64,000 nucleotides of DNA from Nitzschia putrida (lineage: Eukaryota > Bacillariophyta > Bacillariophyceae > Bacillariales > Bacillariaceae): NCBI GenBank assembly GCA_016586335.1, contig BLYE01000018.1:186001-250000 (forward strand). Direction: 5' to 3'. The translations under genes and the position numbers were made by a program. Position 1 is the stretch's first letter. Every line of letters begins with the position of its first letter. This document shows positions 20,024 through 29,777 of the stretch, one piece after another. A model generated the notes under the pieces. The model saw nothing but the letters and a program-made list of their open reading frames with translations, did no database searches and had not been told where the DNA came from.

Positions 20024-21314
20024 TGTAAAAGTCTTGCTTTCTGTTTGGTTCAGACGTGTTTCAAAATTGTGGGAGGATGGAGGAAAGGGTTGAGTGGTTG
20101 GCCGATTTGTCTTCGCGACTGTTCTCCATCACAAAATACTACCAGGGCGTAAAATCTTACAGGCAGCACCCAAAGAAGGTGGATCTTTGCCGAAGTCTGC
20201 ATACGATGATTTTGTTCCCGGCATACCTCACATTTACACGAAGATTTCTAAACCCACCGAGATGAATGAGTTTCAATAGTTTGGGCGAGATGTCACTCTT
20301 AAATGGAATGCCAAGAAGGGTTTTTGATGATGGGAAGTTTCGACCCTCGTTGTTTAAGCTATGCAAGGCACATAGAGACCAATTCCCAATTCCCCCTACT
20401 GGTGTGTCTTCGTTCTGGCGACAATTGGAAATTTGGGGAAATTTAGCATTCGGTTTCGGCCACCTCGAGAGTCTCATTTAAGATGCTCTTATTCCGCGAT
20501 GACAGCGTGAACAACATCATGATGACTGGTGATTGGGGAAATCCATTCGTGTTATCCCAGAAGGCTAGTTCCTCAAGAGCCTCGCCAGACGGGGTTGACC
20601 TTACTAATAGCCCAGCTTTCTTTAAGGAAGTGATTTCCAGTTACTAAGTAAAATGTGCCAAGACTCAACAGAGGAACAACAAGAAACAAAACCTTGGCGG
20701 GCAACACCAACCCCTCTCACATCATCACTAAAAGCTCCTGTCAAGTCCCTGTCGTTGTTCTTTCCACAACACTTTCAAAACCCACATAGGTAGCACCTCA
20801 GGCGCTACCCCTTTGTTCTCTATGTTTCCTCTCAGCATCAACAGGACTCGGGAATTTGGTGAAGCGTTTCACGGTTGAATTAGGATTCTTCAAAGGGGAG
20901 GGCGACTGTTTGATGCTTATTGTTGGAATCGTACTTGTAAATGGTTGACACGCTACTTTCGATTCGTCGAACATCATTAATGACATTCGAATCACTAGTG
21001 TTGAGCTACTTGATCTAGCTTCAGTGCCTGATAGACCGAAGAATGTATGTTCTTCCTTTAGAAGTTGCTGTCCCCTAGTCCTCCAGGAGGGGTGTATCAT
21101 GTGGGGGTATTTTACGGGGAATTTTGAAAGGGGGGCCAGATGCCCCCTTTCCTGTCGGCACTGCCAACACCCAATGCTGTGACAGAAGATGATGATGATG
21201 TGCTTCCTGTTCCTACTCGTGCAGTAGACTAAAGCTTTCATAACCTTTCAAAATGTATTCATCTACTGAAATTATATAAAATCTGCGCGGAGTCAAGTGC
21301 TGTTGCTCCCGTAG
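20024..21314. other. Intergenic, nothing recognised with confidence
   Basis: About 1.3 kb, one of the largest gaps in the array. A 147-codon minus frame (20798-21241) and a ~70-codon plus frame (20266-20481) show no family motif and are not called as genes. Confidence 0.45.
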
Positions 21315-22604
21315 CTAAGCTGTGAAGGAATGAGGCTCGTATCTGTCTCGGAGAGCTTGCTTGATCTTCTCGAGTGCGTCCTTCTCCGACATCTCATAGA
21401 ATGACTTTGTACTGGTGTTCACCTTCAAAAATCTACCTCCCTTCTCATGAACAAAGTCCATGACAATTGTGGCAATGCGAACCTTTTCAACATGATTCCT
21501 CGGGTGGAGTGCTTGATATTCATTGCGCAATTCCAATACCTTGGACCAGTATGGAGCGTCTCGAGCGTTTCCTGGGTGATTGTTCGCCAAGCCTCCGCGT
21601 CCACCCAATACATCAATGTTAGTTGGAACAATACCAGAAGTTGGTGGTAACTTGGTAGGCTGTTCCTTTTGCTGGCCTCCCTGGCTTGTCACTGTCTCCG
21701 GTTGATTCCACTCATCGAGGGACGGGTCTTGATATAGCCAAGCATCTTCGAGGGAAATCTCACCGTACGAAGATCCAGAAGACTCCTTTGTATTAGTGAC
21801 AATATCCATGACCTCCGTAGTATCTTTCAAAGAGAACTCGTGCTCGAACTGCTTTCGAATGGCTGAGGTTTCACTATGGACGGAATTATCGGTCAAAGGA
21901 AGGGCAACTCCAAAGGTAGTTTGTTGTTCCTTCCTTTGACGTTTGTTGCTCTGACAAGCCCTCTGTTTGCGCTTGGTTTTGGGGCTCGCACAATGGGTCA
22001 ACACCTCGGATTCATTGCTCTTGACGTCCTCTCTGTAGAAGAAATCTCCCTCCAAATCGTTGAGTGATGGATTTCGATACAGCCAACGGCCTTCGTGGGG
22101 AACTTCCATTGTGGATATCTCACTATAGGAAGATTCGGTTCTTTCGGTAACATCTTCCAAAGAGCATTTGCGCTGGAACTGTGTTTGGAGGGCAGATGTT
22201 TCACTGTGAGTTGAATTATTGGTCAGTGGAAGAGGTTCCTCAAAAAGTGATGGGCCAACAAGGGCGTAGGGATCCAACTCTGGGCCATCATAGTAGATGC
22301 CTTGCAAGGAGTCTTCAAAATTGTCGGGGACATATCCTGTGTCGTCCTCGTCCTCCTCCTCGTCTTGATCATTTGTCACTCTTCGCACAGGAGGAATGAA
22401 GGGGATCCCGAGGGAGTCCAATTCTTTTTGTGTGTCCATGTCACCGAAGCGATCGAAAACCAGGGGTGCTTCTTCCATTTCCCAAGAGTAGTATTCGTCT
22501 TGATGGTTGCAAGAAAAATGATCGAAAGGATCTACTTTGGTGGTAGTCCTCTTTCTTGCATCATCGTTGGAGAGGTATATTTGGTAGAAGGAGGTCTGGT
22601 TCAT
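21315..22604 (-). CDS. DUF6824-type protein 10 with duplicated acidic/Ser module
   Basis: 429 residues from the ATG at 22604. The frame is open to a TTG 25 codons further upstream, so an extra 5' exon is possible. A GRG-type domain ends the protein (~328-425: DVLGGRGG, NNHPGN, MDFVHEKGGRFLKV, ALEKIKQALRDRYEP). An insertion of about three residues (ARDAP) follows PGN. Upstream, a ~70-residue module is present twice: LPLTxNSxHSETSA, QFxxxxSLxDxTE, SSYxEIS, WLYxxPSL. A basic cluster (KTKRKQRACQSNKRQRK) separates the two modules. The function is unknown. Confidence 0.83.
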   Translation of the reverse strand: MNQTSFYQIYLSNDDARKRTTTKVDPFDHFSCNHQDEYYSWEMEEAPLVFDRFGDMDTQKELDSLGIPFIPPVRRVTNDQDEEEDEDDTGYVPDNFEDSLQGIYYDGPELDPYALVGPSLFEEPLPLTNNSTHSETSALQTQFQRKCSLEDVTERTESSYSEISTMEVPHEGRWLYRNPSLNDLEGDFFYREDVKSNESEVLTHCASPKTKRKQRACQSNKRQRKEQQTTFGVALPLTDNSVHSETSAIRKQFEHEFSLKDTTEVMDIVTNTKESSGSSYGEISLEDAWLYQDPSLDEWNQPETVTSQGGQQKEQPTKLPPTSGIVPTNIDVLGGRGGLANNHPGNARDAPYWSKVLELRNEYQALHPRNHVEKVRIATIVMDFVHEKGGRFLKVNTSTKSFYEMSEKDALEKIKQALRDRYEPHSFTA

Positions 22605-23118
22605 CTTGTTTGGACAAGTGGGCCGTACTTGTTGTTGTTGAGAAGTTTGGCTTCTGTATTTTATGACTCTGCTTGTCAATGATCGAAGATTTGGTATCTA
22701 CCATCATCAGCCGGTCGAAATGGGTTTCGTCACCAGAAAGCGTGTTTCGACCAGTTCAGGTACAACATAGCGGGGTTGGGCCACCACGATGTAATGCAGT
22801 GCCGGCGGGGGAGGATTCGAACGTGGTGAGCGCCTTTGAACTTCGGATTCTGGTGGTATGTGGTATCTGGTGGTGCCTTCGTGAAAAGTGCCCAAGTCCG
22901 ACCCTGAGTTCCATTCAACTCGGACTCACGATTCACAGTTCAGCCGTTCCAGTCTAATGAGTCGTCGACCAATTATCTTTTGGTACTAACGTACCTTCCT
23001 ATGCACGCAATGGTTCTTCCCGTTCCTCATGGGTCAGTTTTCTCCCGAGGACACCCTGCTAGCCTGTTCTAGTATCATCGGAGATGGTTCTGTTGAAGAA
23101 CAAAATCAAAGGATTGTA
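22605..23118. other. Intergenic, nothing recognised
   Basis: About 0.5 kb. A GATTCGAAC string near 22815 resembles a tRNA T-loop but does not fold (see the rejected list). Confidence 0.5.
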
Positions 23119-23723
23119 CTAAACAGAGATGACCCGCCAATCCTCGGTGTTGGGCTCCCACATAGCCGCAGTAATCTCCTTGATGGAGGTGGCCACGGGA
23201 ACTCTTGACAGGAGTATCGTGCTTCACAGTCACACGAGGAGACAGCTTGGCCGTGGCAGCTGGTGGAGGAGCAGTCTTGTGGCGCTTGACAGGAGGAGGC
23301 GTTGGAACTGAGGCTTCACTGTCATCGTCTTCAGTGGTGTGATGGAATCGTCAACGTAGGATACGGACTGCTTGGTCGTACGACGCCGGGTGGCACGAGG
23401 GGTCGGAGAAGAGATGGCAGCGAGGAGTTTCTTGGCAGACAGTGTATTGCGAGAGCCTGCTGCTGACGAGGACTCCTTCGGTTCCTCTTCCTCTGGTGGA
23501 ATGTATGTAGGAGCCATTGTTTGTTTGGTTTTATCCTGAGCTTTCTTCTTTCCGCCTCTCGTGGATTGTCCATTGTTCATTGATTATCCCGTGAGAAGGT
23601 TGCCCCATTGTGCGGAAGGGCAGGGAGCAAAGGAGTACAAAATGAGGTAAGAAAATATTTCACAATTCAGTGATAGACCAGAGAAACAACTAATACATAC
23701 GCTCCCTTCTTGGCAGGCGCCAT
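23119..23723 (-). pseudogene. Small basic Ala/Lys/Pro-rich protein gene, apparently frameshifted
   Basis: The ATG at 23723 begins MAPAKKGA. A GTATGT donor at 23700 and an AG acceptor at 23558 join in frame to GGKKKAQDKTKQTMAP and then a Lys/Arg/Ser/Pro-rich chain (SPTPRATRRRTTKQSVSYVDD). Near 23335 coding potential switches frame (TTEDDDSEASVPTPPPVKRH) and near 23205 it switches back (RVPVATSIKEITAAMWEP...), ending at TAG 23121. The two shifts compensate each other, so either the gene is broken, the sequence has two indel errors, or the splicing is more complex. Composition suggests a chromatin-associated nuclear protein. It carries no DUF6824 domain and is the only non-family coding sequence I find in the array. 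Confidence 0.4.
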
Positions 23724-24266
23724 TGTTAGGATACGAAAGCACGAGATGGTTTGCCCTTGCGGAAGTTCGTGCCGGCCGTTTTGTGGTCGAGTTGGAAGCA
23801 AGTTCGAAGATACCCGTTGTTGTGGTGTGGGAGTGGATCGACTCATCAATCTGTGGAGAGCACGTACAACATGTACTGAATTTCCACGACTGCGAGAGGA
23901 CACTACGTACTTGGAGGGAGCAATTCAGGGAAGATCTTTTGCGTCTGTCCGTCTCCTCAATTTACAAAATCGACTCTTGTGACTCAATTTGAGCAGTAAC
24001 GGTAGTCCGTGTAACACGAGGCCAAAAAGCCAAACAACCACTGTCAAGCACTAAAGTACTTCGCATTGGAACTATTTCCCTGAGGTAGTCCCAAGGAATA
24101 TATGATATTGTTATAGGAACTTTCCATACCAGTCCAATCCAAAGAGTCGTATACTGCCAGGAAAGAATCAAGGACTCTATTCGCAATATTGCATACATCG
24201 ATTGAAACGCTGTATCAAAACTATTGTGTTTATTCTAGTTCCTTCTCCCGTTCGTTGTTATAGCTA
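23724..24266. other. Intergenic, nothing recognised
   Basis: About 0.54 kb; short frames only. Confidence 0.5.
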
Positions 24267-25940
24267 CTAGGAGGTGGTTTTGTTGCTGGATTTATCCCGC
24301 AATGCACGTTTGATCTTCTGAATGACATACTTCTTTGGCAGTTCAAAAATGGACTCTTCCTTTCGAACAACAAAACGCCCACCAAGTTCTTCGTGCACAA
24401 AGTTGTAAACTTTGAGAGCAATTGACGTTTTCCCCCTCGTATCTCTCTCCTCTAGCGACCAGTATAGTCCTTGCAACTCGCGAACCTTTTCCAAATACAT
24501 TTGATTACTTGGCCTACCCGCTGAACCTGTGCCTTGACCTGCCAGAATATCTGAATCTGTTAACTCCAGTGGCTGTTGCGAGGAAAAATCTAGATGGATT
24601 GCAGCCTTTTTCTTTCGTGTTGGAGGAGAAACAATTTCAGTGGAGGGATGCAACGACGACGGATGCTTAACAACATGTCGTGTAGCCCATTCTTGTTCAG
24701 GAATTCCTTGTGAATCCTCTGGAACGTCCCCAAAGCCATCCCATTCATCGTCTTCACGAAAAGACTCCTGAAATTGAGATATGATTGAGTGTTCGCTTCG
24801 AGACAGTGATCTGGTTGGAATCTGTGGGGGGGTGTCGCCAATTGCGTACGCCTCATCACCAGTGCCGGCAGTATAACAGCTGTCATAGTCGGTGGATCGA
24901 CGGGATTGCGATAGATCATCAATACCGATCCCTTGAAAGTGCCCAGCGAGGGAGGAGCACCAGCTGTGCAATGATTCACCCAATGGATCTTTTGTAGCGG
25001 AATGAGAGCTGTGAGGAGGGATACCTAAATTAGGACCAAAATTATCCGCTCCAAAGCTCTGTTGTTGAGGAACCACTGGAAGAAAATTGTTACGGGTGAA
25101 CCTTCCATGGTGATGGTACGAAGAAGACGCTTCTGAACGAACGCTGTGGGTTGATGCATTCGCCCCAAGATGTAGTGACCCATCGAGAGTGTTGTTGTTG
25201 CTGAAGCCCGGGCGAACGCATTGGTCTAAGCCAAAATGACCCGACCCACTGAGGCTTCGTTGGTGCTGGCTACCGTAGGAAATGGCTGAGCGAATGCTGT
25301 GATTTGAAACATCATTCACGACGAACGCAACGGGTGACACGTCGGGATATGACCCCCCACGTTGGTCCACCAGGCCAGAATCCCTGTTTTTGACAAAATT
25401 ATCGAGCTCGCTTTGAGACGCCTGCGAGTAGATACTATGAGTAGAGACGTTCAAAGAAGATTCGATAGGCGGCTCCACCAACGACAGCACCTCCTGGGTT
25501 TGTGGTCCCACGACGGCTGCTGTGACATTTTCCTCCTCGTGGGAAAAGATGCCTTGAAGGTCCAATGCAAGTGTAGCTCTTTCGTGATTTGAGAGCTGAG
25601 TTGTATGGGACAAAGGATTCAAGTCCTCCTCATTCTCGTCAATGGCTTGTGGAGGTCGAGGATACTGATTCTCGAACATGACACCACAAGTCTGATGAAT
25701 GGCACCACCACTGCCATGGCGGTCCTGGAACAGATTTGCTCGAGTAGAACTCTCGCTGTGCACTGATCCATTTGGAAAAGGAAGAGGAGAAAGCATGCCA
25801 TCGATTTCATTAACATCTCGGATTCGTTGAGTGTTGAAGGTGCTCCTCATGCTTGGAGTGTTGGTGCCGTCAGTGGAAGGCGATAGAATGGATAGTGCAG
25901 GCAGCGATGCTTCAAAATTTGAGTCACTCTGGTGCCACAT
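24267..25940 (-). CDS. DUF6824-type protein 11, Ser/His-rich
   Basis: 557 residues from the ATG at 25940. The frame extends 25 codons further to a TTG, so a short upstream exon is possible. Repeated short blocks with His-Ser (STHSxxS, SNHSIRS, STHSVRS, SSHSATK, SEHSIIS) are scattered through the first 400 residues. Next comes an acidic motif region, SQFQESFREDDEWDGFGDV and then PEDSQGIPEQEW. The C-terminal GQG-type domain (~458-557) has DILAGQG, GRPSNQMYL, TSIALKVYNFVHEELGGRFV and IQKIKRALRDK. The acidic motif is also in protein 12 and in weaker form in protein 5. No targeting signal is seen. The function is unknown. Confidence 0.84.
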   Translation of the reverse strand: MWHQSDSNFEASLPALSILSPSTDGTNTPSMRSTFNTQRIRDVNEIDGMLSPLPFPNGSVHSESSTRANLFQDRHGSGGAIHQTCGVMFENQYPRPPQAIDENEEDLNPLSHTTQLSNHERATLALDLQGIFSHEEENVTAAVVGPQTQEVLSLVEPPIESSLNVSTHSIYSQASQSELDNFVKNRDSGLVDQRGGSYPDVSPVAFVVNDVSNHSIRSAISYGSQHQRSLSGSGHFGLDQCVRPGFSNNNTLDGSLHLGANASTHSVRSEASSSYHHHGRFTRNNFLPVVPQQQSFGADNFGPNLGIPPHSSHSATKDPLGESLHSWCSSLAGHFQGIGIDDLSQSRRSTDYDSCYTAGTGDEAYAIGDTPPQIPTRSLSRSEHSIISQFQESFREDDEWDGFGDVPEDSQGIPEQEWATRHVVKHPSSLHPSTEIVSPPTRKKKAAIHLDFSSQQPLELTDSDILAGQGTGSAGRPSNQMYLEKVRELQGLYWSLEERDTRGKTSIALKVYNFVHEELGGRFVVRKEESIFELPKKYVIQKIKRALRDKSSNKTTS

Positions 25941-27093
25941 GGGTCTGTTCTGCTGGAGCTTCAATCCACTGATATGTTCCTTTCTCAGAGAAAAAGTATG
26001 GCTGGTGTTTGTCAAAGATGTGAGATTTGTGAATTAAATTGGATGATTGTTTTGTCATCGATCTGACATGGAATGAATGAGGAATGAGGATATTGTCGAC
26101 TCCGTCTACCGGTGCCGTACTCGTCGTCGTCGCGGCTCGCTGCTCCGCTTTGAAGGGGTGGTGGCGGGAATCATGATTTTTTCTAATAAGTACTCCAATC
26201 ACGAGGAAAATGTTTGATAAAACACCTGAAGGCTGCTACTTTTTTAGCCACTCTTCTTTTTTGACGATTGATGAGGCTGGTGGCCAAAAATCTTCTAAGG
26301 AACGCAAAACCCAATTCTTTCGATGCTAAGTAACGAGTCTCCCCAATTCTGCGTATCGCCTTTAATGGTTGATAGGATGAGGGTTCCTTTTGTTGTTGTC
26401 GCTAGTCCAGAGGCTATTATGCGCTTCATACTCGGTCCTCGGGAGTAGGGAGAACTTCTCCTTCTCTTGTTCGTGTTGTTGGGGAACGTTTCATGATGCC
26501 GCTTTTGCGAACTCGTACCAGGTAGTCGCTTGAAACGTGTTCCTTTTCGGGCATTGTTCTTGGTTTGCGAGGAATTTGGGTTGAATACGGTATCTAACAA
26601 AGAGAGGGTAGTGACTACAACAGTCGCTTTTCATTTATTTTTCTCCCTCATCATCATCATCATCATCTTTTGGCATCATGTATCGTAGAGTGGAGAAGAA
26701 GTTGCCAGGTAGCTACTCCTCGGCGCTACAGGGCGATGGTTACAAGAAGAATACTAGGTACATCGATTAGTAGCAACCTTCTGTCCAGTATTCGCCTACG
26801 AGTACTGTATTACTACTAAAGTCAGTAGTAGTGATAGCAAACTGTGTTCAATTTTAACTTTGCCGAAGCGAAGGAGGCAACTCAATCGCCATTCTTCGCA
26901 CAATGTTCCTAGGCAACGTGCGGAGCTATCGCAGGAGGCATTTTCACACTATACCAGAAACAAGGCCGCAAGTAGAGCCACCAAGCCAACTCCTTGTCTC
27001 TATCACATTATTAGCTTCTGTCGACAATATTTGTACATGGAAGTAATTCCTTGTCGATTGTGTTGATGGTCGTTGGAAATCAAAATCACAGCT
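25941..27093. other. Intergenic, nothing recognised with confidence
   Basis: About 1.15 kb. It holds a short TCA microsatellite near 26,650. A ~100-codon basic minus frame (26295-26600) has only a TTG start and no family motif, so it is not called. Confidence 0.45.
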
Positions 27094-28785
27094 TCATCGG
27101 AGTGAGAATGGTATATATTTTTCTCTGAGCGCCTGCTTTATTTTCTCGATAACCCTTTCGTGAGCGAGCTCATAAAGTACTCTTGTGTTTGTGTCTCGTT
27201 CCAAGAAACGCCCACCACCCTGACGAATGGACTCAAACACTTTATTTGCAATCTTGCTTTTGGAGACGTAATCCCTCTGGTGACATGCCTGATACTCTGG
27301 TCGATATTCGCATATTTTTTCCCAGTATTTCTCGTTTCCAGGATGCTTGTTTGCCCCACTTCCTCGACCTCCAAGAACATCCATATCAGTAAGGACTATC
27401 TCAGAGGACGAGGAAGTGCTAGATACATGTTGTGATTGCGAGGTACTAGGCGATACGCTCTGAAGAGAACAAGTTTCTGGATGACGCGGTCGCTCCAGTT
27501 TCTGATCTTCGCCTTGTGCGATTTCCATGGCCTTACTTTTCCGACGCCGTTTCGTGCTCTCGCTGTGTCTTTCCTTGCGCTTTGTCTTTGTACTGCTGGT
27601 ACTTGTAGCCTTGGGTTTGGTGTCGTCGGTTTTCGTTCTCTCAGAAATACTCCCAGAACCACCATCATTCCAATCGGGAGAAATTTTTTGGATCAAGCAA
27701 TAGTCTGCAGGATGCAACTCCGAAGTTGATATTTCCTGATAAGATGACATTCCCGAGTGTGTAAATTCGTCGAGAGAACAGTGCTGAAACTGTGTTGGAA
27801 GCGCAGAACATCCACTGTGAGAGGAATCGCTGTGTGGAGGAGGAGATTCGGTTGAAAGACGGTGAGAATTTTGCGTGTTGTCCCTTGATTGTGCCAAAGC
27901 GAGACCCGCTGGGTGTGCGACACATTCCTGCTCAGGTAATCGCTGAAATGCTTCGAACATGTCTGCAAATCCATCCCACTCGTCGTCTTCGCTGGAAGAT
28001 TCCTGGAGATGTGACGTGGAAAAGTGTTCAGTTCGGGCTAGCGGGTCGGCCGTTGTGGTCGTGGCGTGCAGTCCACCACCCATAAAATGGCTCATGTGAG
28101 GCAAGGAAAGATCATTGTTAGCCGCTTCCTGGGAACCTCCAGGATATGGAAGTGTTTGATCCAAACCTCTTGTGGCGCTGGAGTATTGAGCGAAAGCACC
28201 ATGGTCACGACCAGCTTTCTGCATTTCAAATTGTGGGTTTAGAGGAGCCAAGCTGCTGCCGACATGTCCAAAAACATGTTGATGCGAAGACATGTCCGAA
28301 GGATGGTTTGGGGAGAAATATTGAGTTGCAGGGAAATGCTGGATATGAATTTCTTGAGTTTCGTCATTGGGATAAGGAGACGTCGGTTGCAACTCAGCTG
28401 ATGAAGAACCAATGAAAGCACTAGTACCAGGCGGTGCAAATGGTGATGGATCCATGATGATATCTTGGATTTCGTTGTTGCTTTCTACCGTTCGCCTTGG
28501 AGGCAAGCCGCCCCTGACCACGTCGCGTTGCTGAACGAAAGCTCTGCGATATTCGACATCCACTGGCACGTGGTCTCTGTCGCCATCACCACTGCGACCG
28601 TCAACCGAGCCGGGGCTGCGTCTACTACTGGACTTCACCATGCAATTGTCAGTCAAAAGGGTGTTGGGTGGTACAAGCCGATGAATTTGTGAAACATCTT
28701 GAAGGGGAGAAGCTTGGCTTCTTTGCGCCGTTTTTATTTTGCACGTGGCCAATGTGGCAAGGTTCAGAGATTGTCGGATCATCAT
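27094..28785 (-). CDS. DUF6824-type protein 12
   Basis: 563 residues from the ATG at 28785; later Met codons, such as MVKSSSRRSPG about 48 residues in, are alternatives. The first half is Pro/Ser/His/Gln-rich. A motif region (LQESSSEDDEWDGFADMFE, then RLPEQE) matches protein 11. Further on, a module (SDSSHSGCSALPTQFQ, MSSYQEIS) matches the duplicated module of protein 10. A strongly basic stretch follows (KTKRKERHSESTKRRRKSK). The GRG-type domain closes the protein (~463-562: DVLGGRG, NKHPGNEKYW, GGGRFLERD, IEKIKQALREKYIPF). It thus combines elements of proteins 10 and 11, which suggests exchange between neighbours. Confidence 0.85.
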   Translation of the reverse strand: MMIRQSLNLATLATCKIKTAQRSQASPLQDVSQIHRLVPPNTLLTDNCMVKSSSRRSPGSVDGRSGDGDRDHVPVDVEYRRAFVQQRDVVRGGLPPRRTVESNNEIQDIIMDPSPFAPPGTSAFIGSSSAELQPTSPYPNDETQEIHIQHFPATQYFSPNHPSDMSSHQHVFGHVGSSLAPLNPQFEMQKAGRDHGAFAQYSSATRGLDQTLPYPGGSQEAANNDLSLPHMSHFMGGGLHATTTTADPLARTEHFSTSHLQESSSEDDEWDGFADMFEAFQRLPEQECVAHPAGLALAQSRDNTQNSHRLSTESPPPHSDSSHSGCSALPTQFQHCSLDEFTHSGMSSYQEISTSELHPADYCLIQKISPDWNDGGSGSISERTKTDDTKPKATSTSSTKTKRKERHSESTKRRRKSKAMEIAQGEDQKLERPRHPETCSLQSVSPSTSQSQHVSSTSSSSEIVLTDMDVLGGRGSGANKHPGNEKYWEKICEYRPEYQACHQRDYVSKSKIANKVFESIRQGGGRFLERDTNTRVLYELAHERVIEKIKQALREKYIPFSLR

Positions 28786-29076
28786 ACCACCTGGTCCTGA
28801 CAAGATTTTTGAATGTCGCGGAATACTCGCCCGGAAAACTTCTTGTGCACCTCTTTGTACTATGATGTTGATACTCTGTAAGTACTCCTATTTGCGATCA
28901 CGATCAACTTCCCTTTAGCATGGCGCGATATGGCTTGTCACGCCACCCCTTAAGTAAAATGCTCCAATTGTGGGTCCGTTGAGTCACTGTTTACCCCAAG
29001 ACAATGATGATTCCCCCTAATCAGATTCCCTCACTTTCAGGTAGAACTGCGAATCTTATTGCGAAGAATATGAAGG
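28786..29076. other. Intergenic, nothing recognised
   Basis: About 0.29 kb of spacer. Confidence 0.5.
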
Positions 29077-29701
29077 CTAGTGAAGGCTAGCTAGAGTGGA
29101 GTATTTACAACTTAACAACATTCTTACTACTTGTCTCGGAGTGCGCGTTTGATCTAGGGCTTCAGCATTGGAAAGCTCTACGACGACGAGCACACCTGTG
29201 AAATCAAGCTCCTTCACGCTTCGCCCTCCTCCTACTAGTTCTTGGTACACAAAATTGTACACTTCCATAGTAACGGTTGTCTTCCCCGAGCGGATCGTTT
29301 GCAAGTATCTTTGATTGCTAGGACGACTTGCGGGAGCGGTGCCCTGGCCTCCCAGGATGTCAGCGTCCTTCTTCGTCAGTTGCATCAAGAACAACTGCGG
29401 ACAAACACTAGTACAGCTATCCCAACTGCCTACTATCCCGTCTAACTAGAATGTAATGCCAACTTATCTCTACTCTAGCTAGAGCTTCTCTAATAGTAGC
29501 TCTACTTTCTACTTGTGTAGCATAGGGAGAAGACCATTCGTTTGTTTGCTGTCGTCCAAGTACGGTAGGAGTTGATTGATGTAGTGGTACTAACTTAGGC
29601 ATTACTTGAGGCATGCGACATGCGGCACATGCGACACCGGCAGCAGCAGGAGTGTCGTCGTCACAACACCAACTTGGCACTTGTAGCCATGGCGTTGCCA
29701 T
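29077..29701 (-). pseudogene. Decayed GQG-type DUF6824 gene
   Basis: A frame from the ATG at 29385 reads KKDADILGGQGTAP, RPSNQRYL, then jumps directly to GKTTVTMEVYNFVYQE. The KVRELQ...RD helix, about 15 residues, is deleted. Near its end, EALDQTRTPRQVV would become the expected IKRALRDK-stop with a single-base shift. Upstream, after a stop, a frame to 29701 contains NEWSSPYATQVESR, which resembles the SEWSFSPEVRQ region of the spliced paralogue at 14.7 kb. A deletion, a frameshift and a stop make this a pseudogene. Confidence 0.75.
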
Positions 29702-29777
29702 ACAATATTATGAATGCACTGACGTAGATCTTCGGCAAGGCATTGTTGTTCGATAGCTGCACACATGTAACCTCATG

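Noticed and set aside
20798..21241. A 147-codon minus frame as another array member
   Set aside because: It has neither the domain signature nor the shared EW motif, and its composition is not like its neighbours.
22790..22860. tRNA-like GATTCGAAC string
   Set aside because: The flanks of this T-loop-like string do not pair as a T-stem and no acceptor or anticodon arm can be drawn on either strand.
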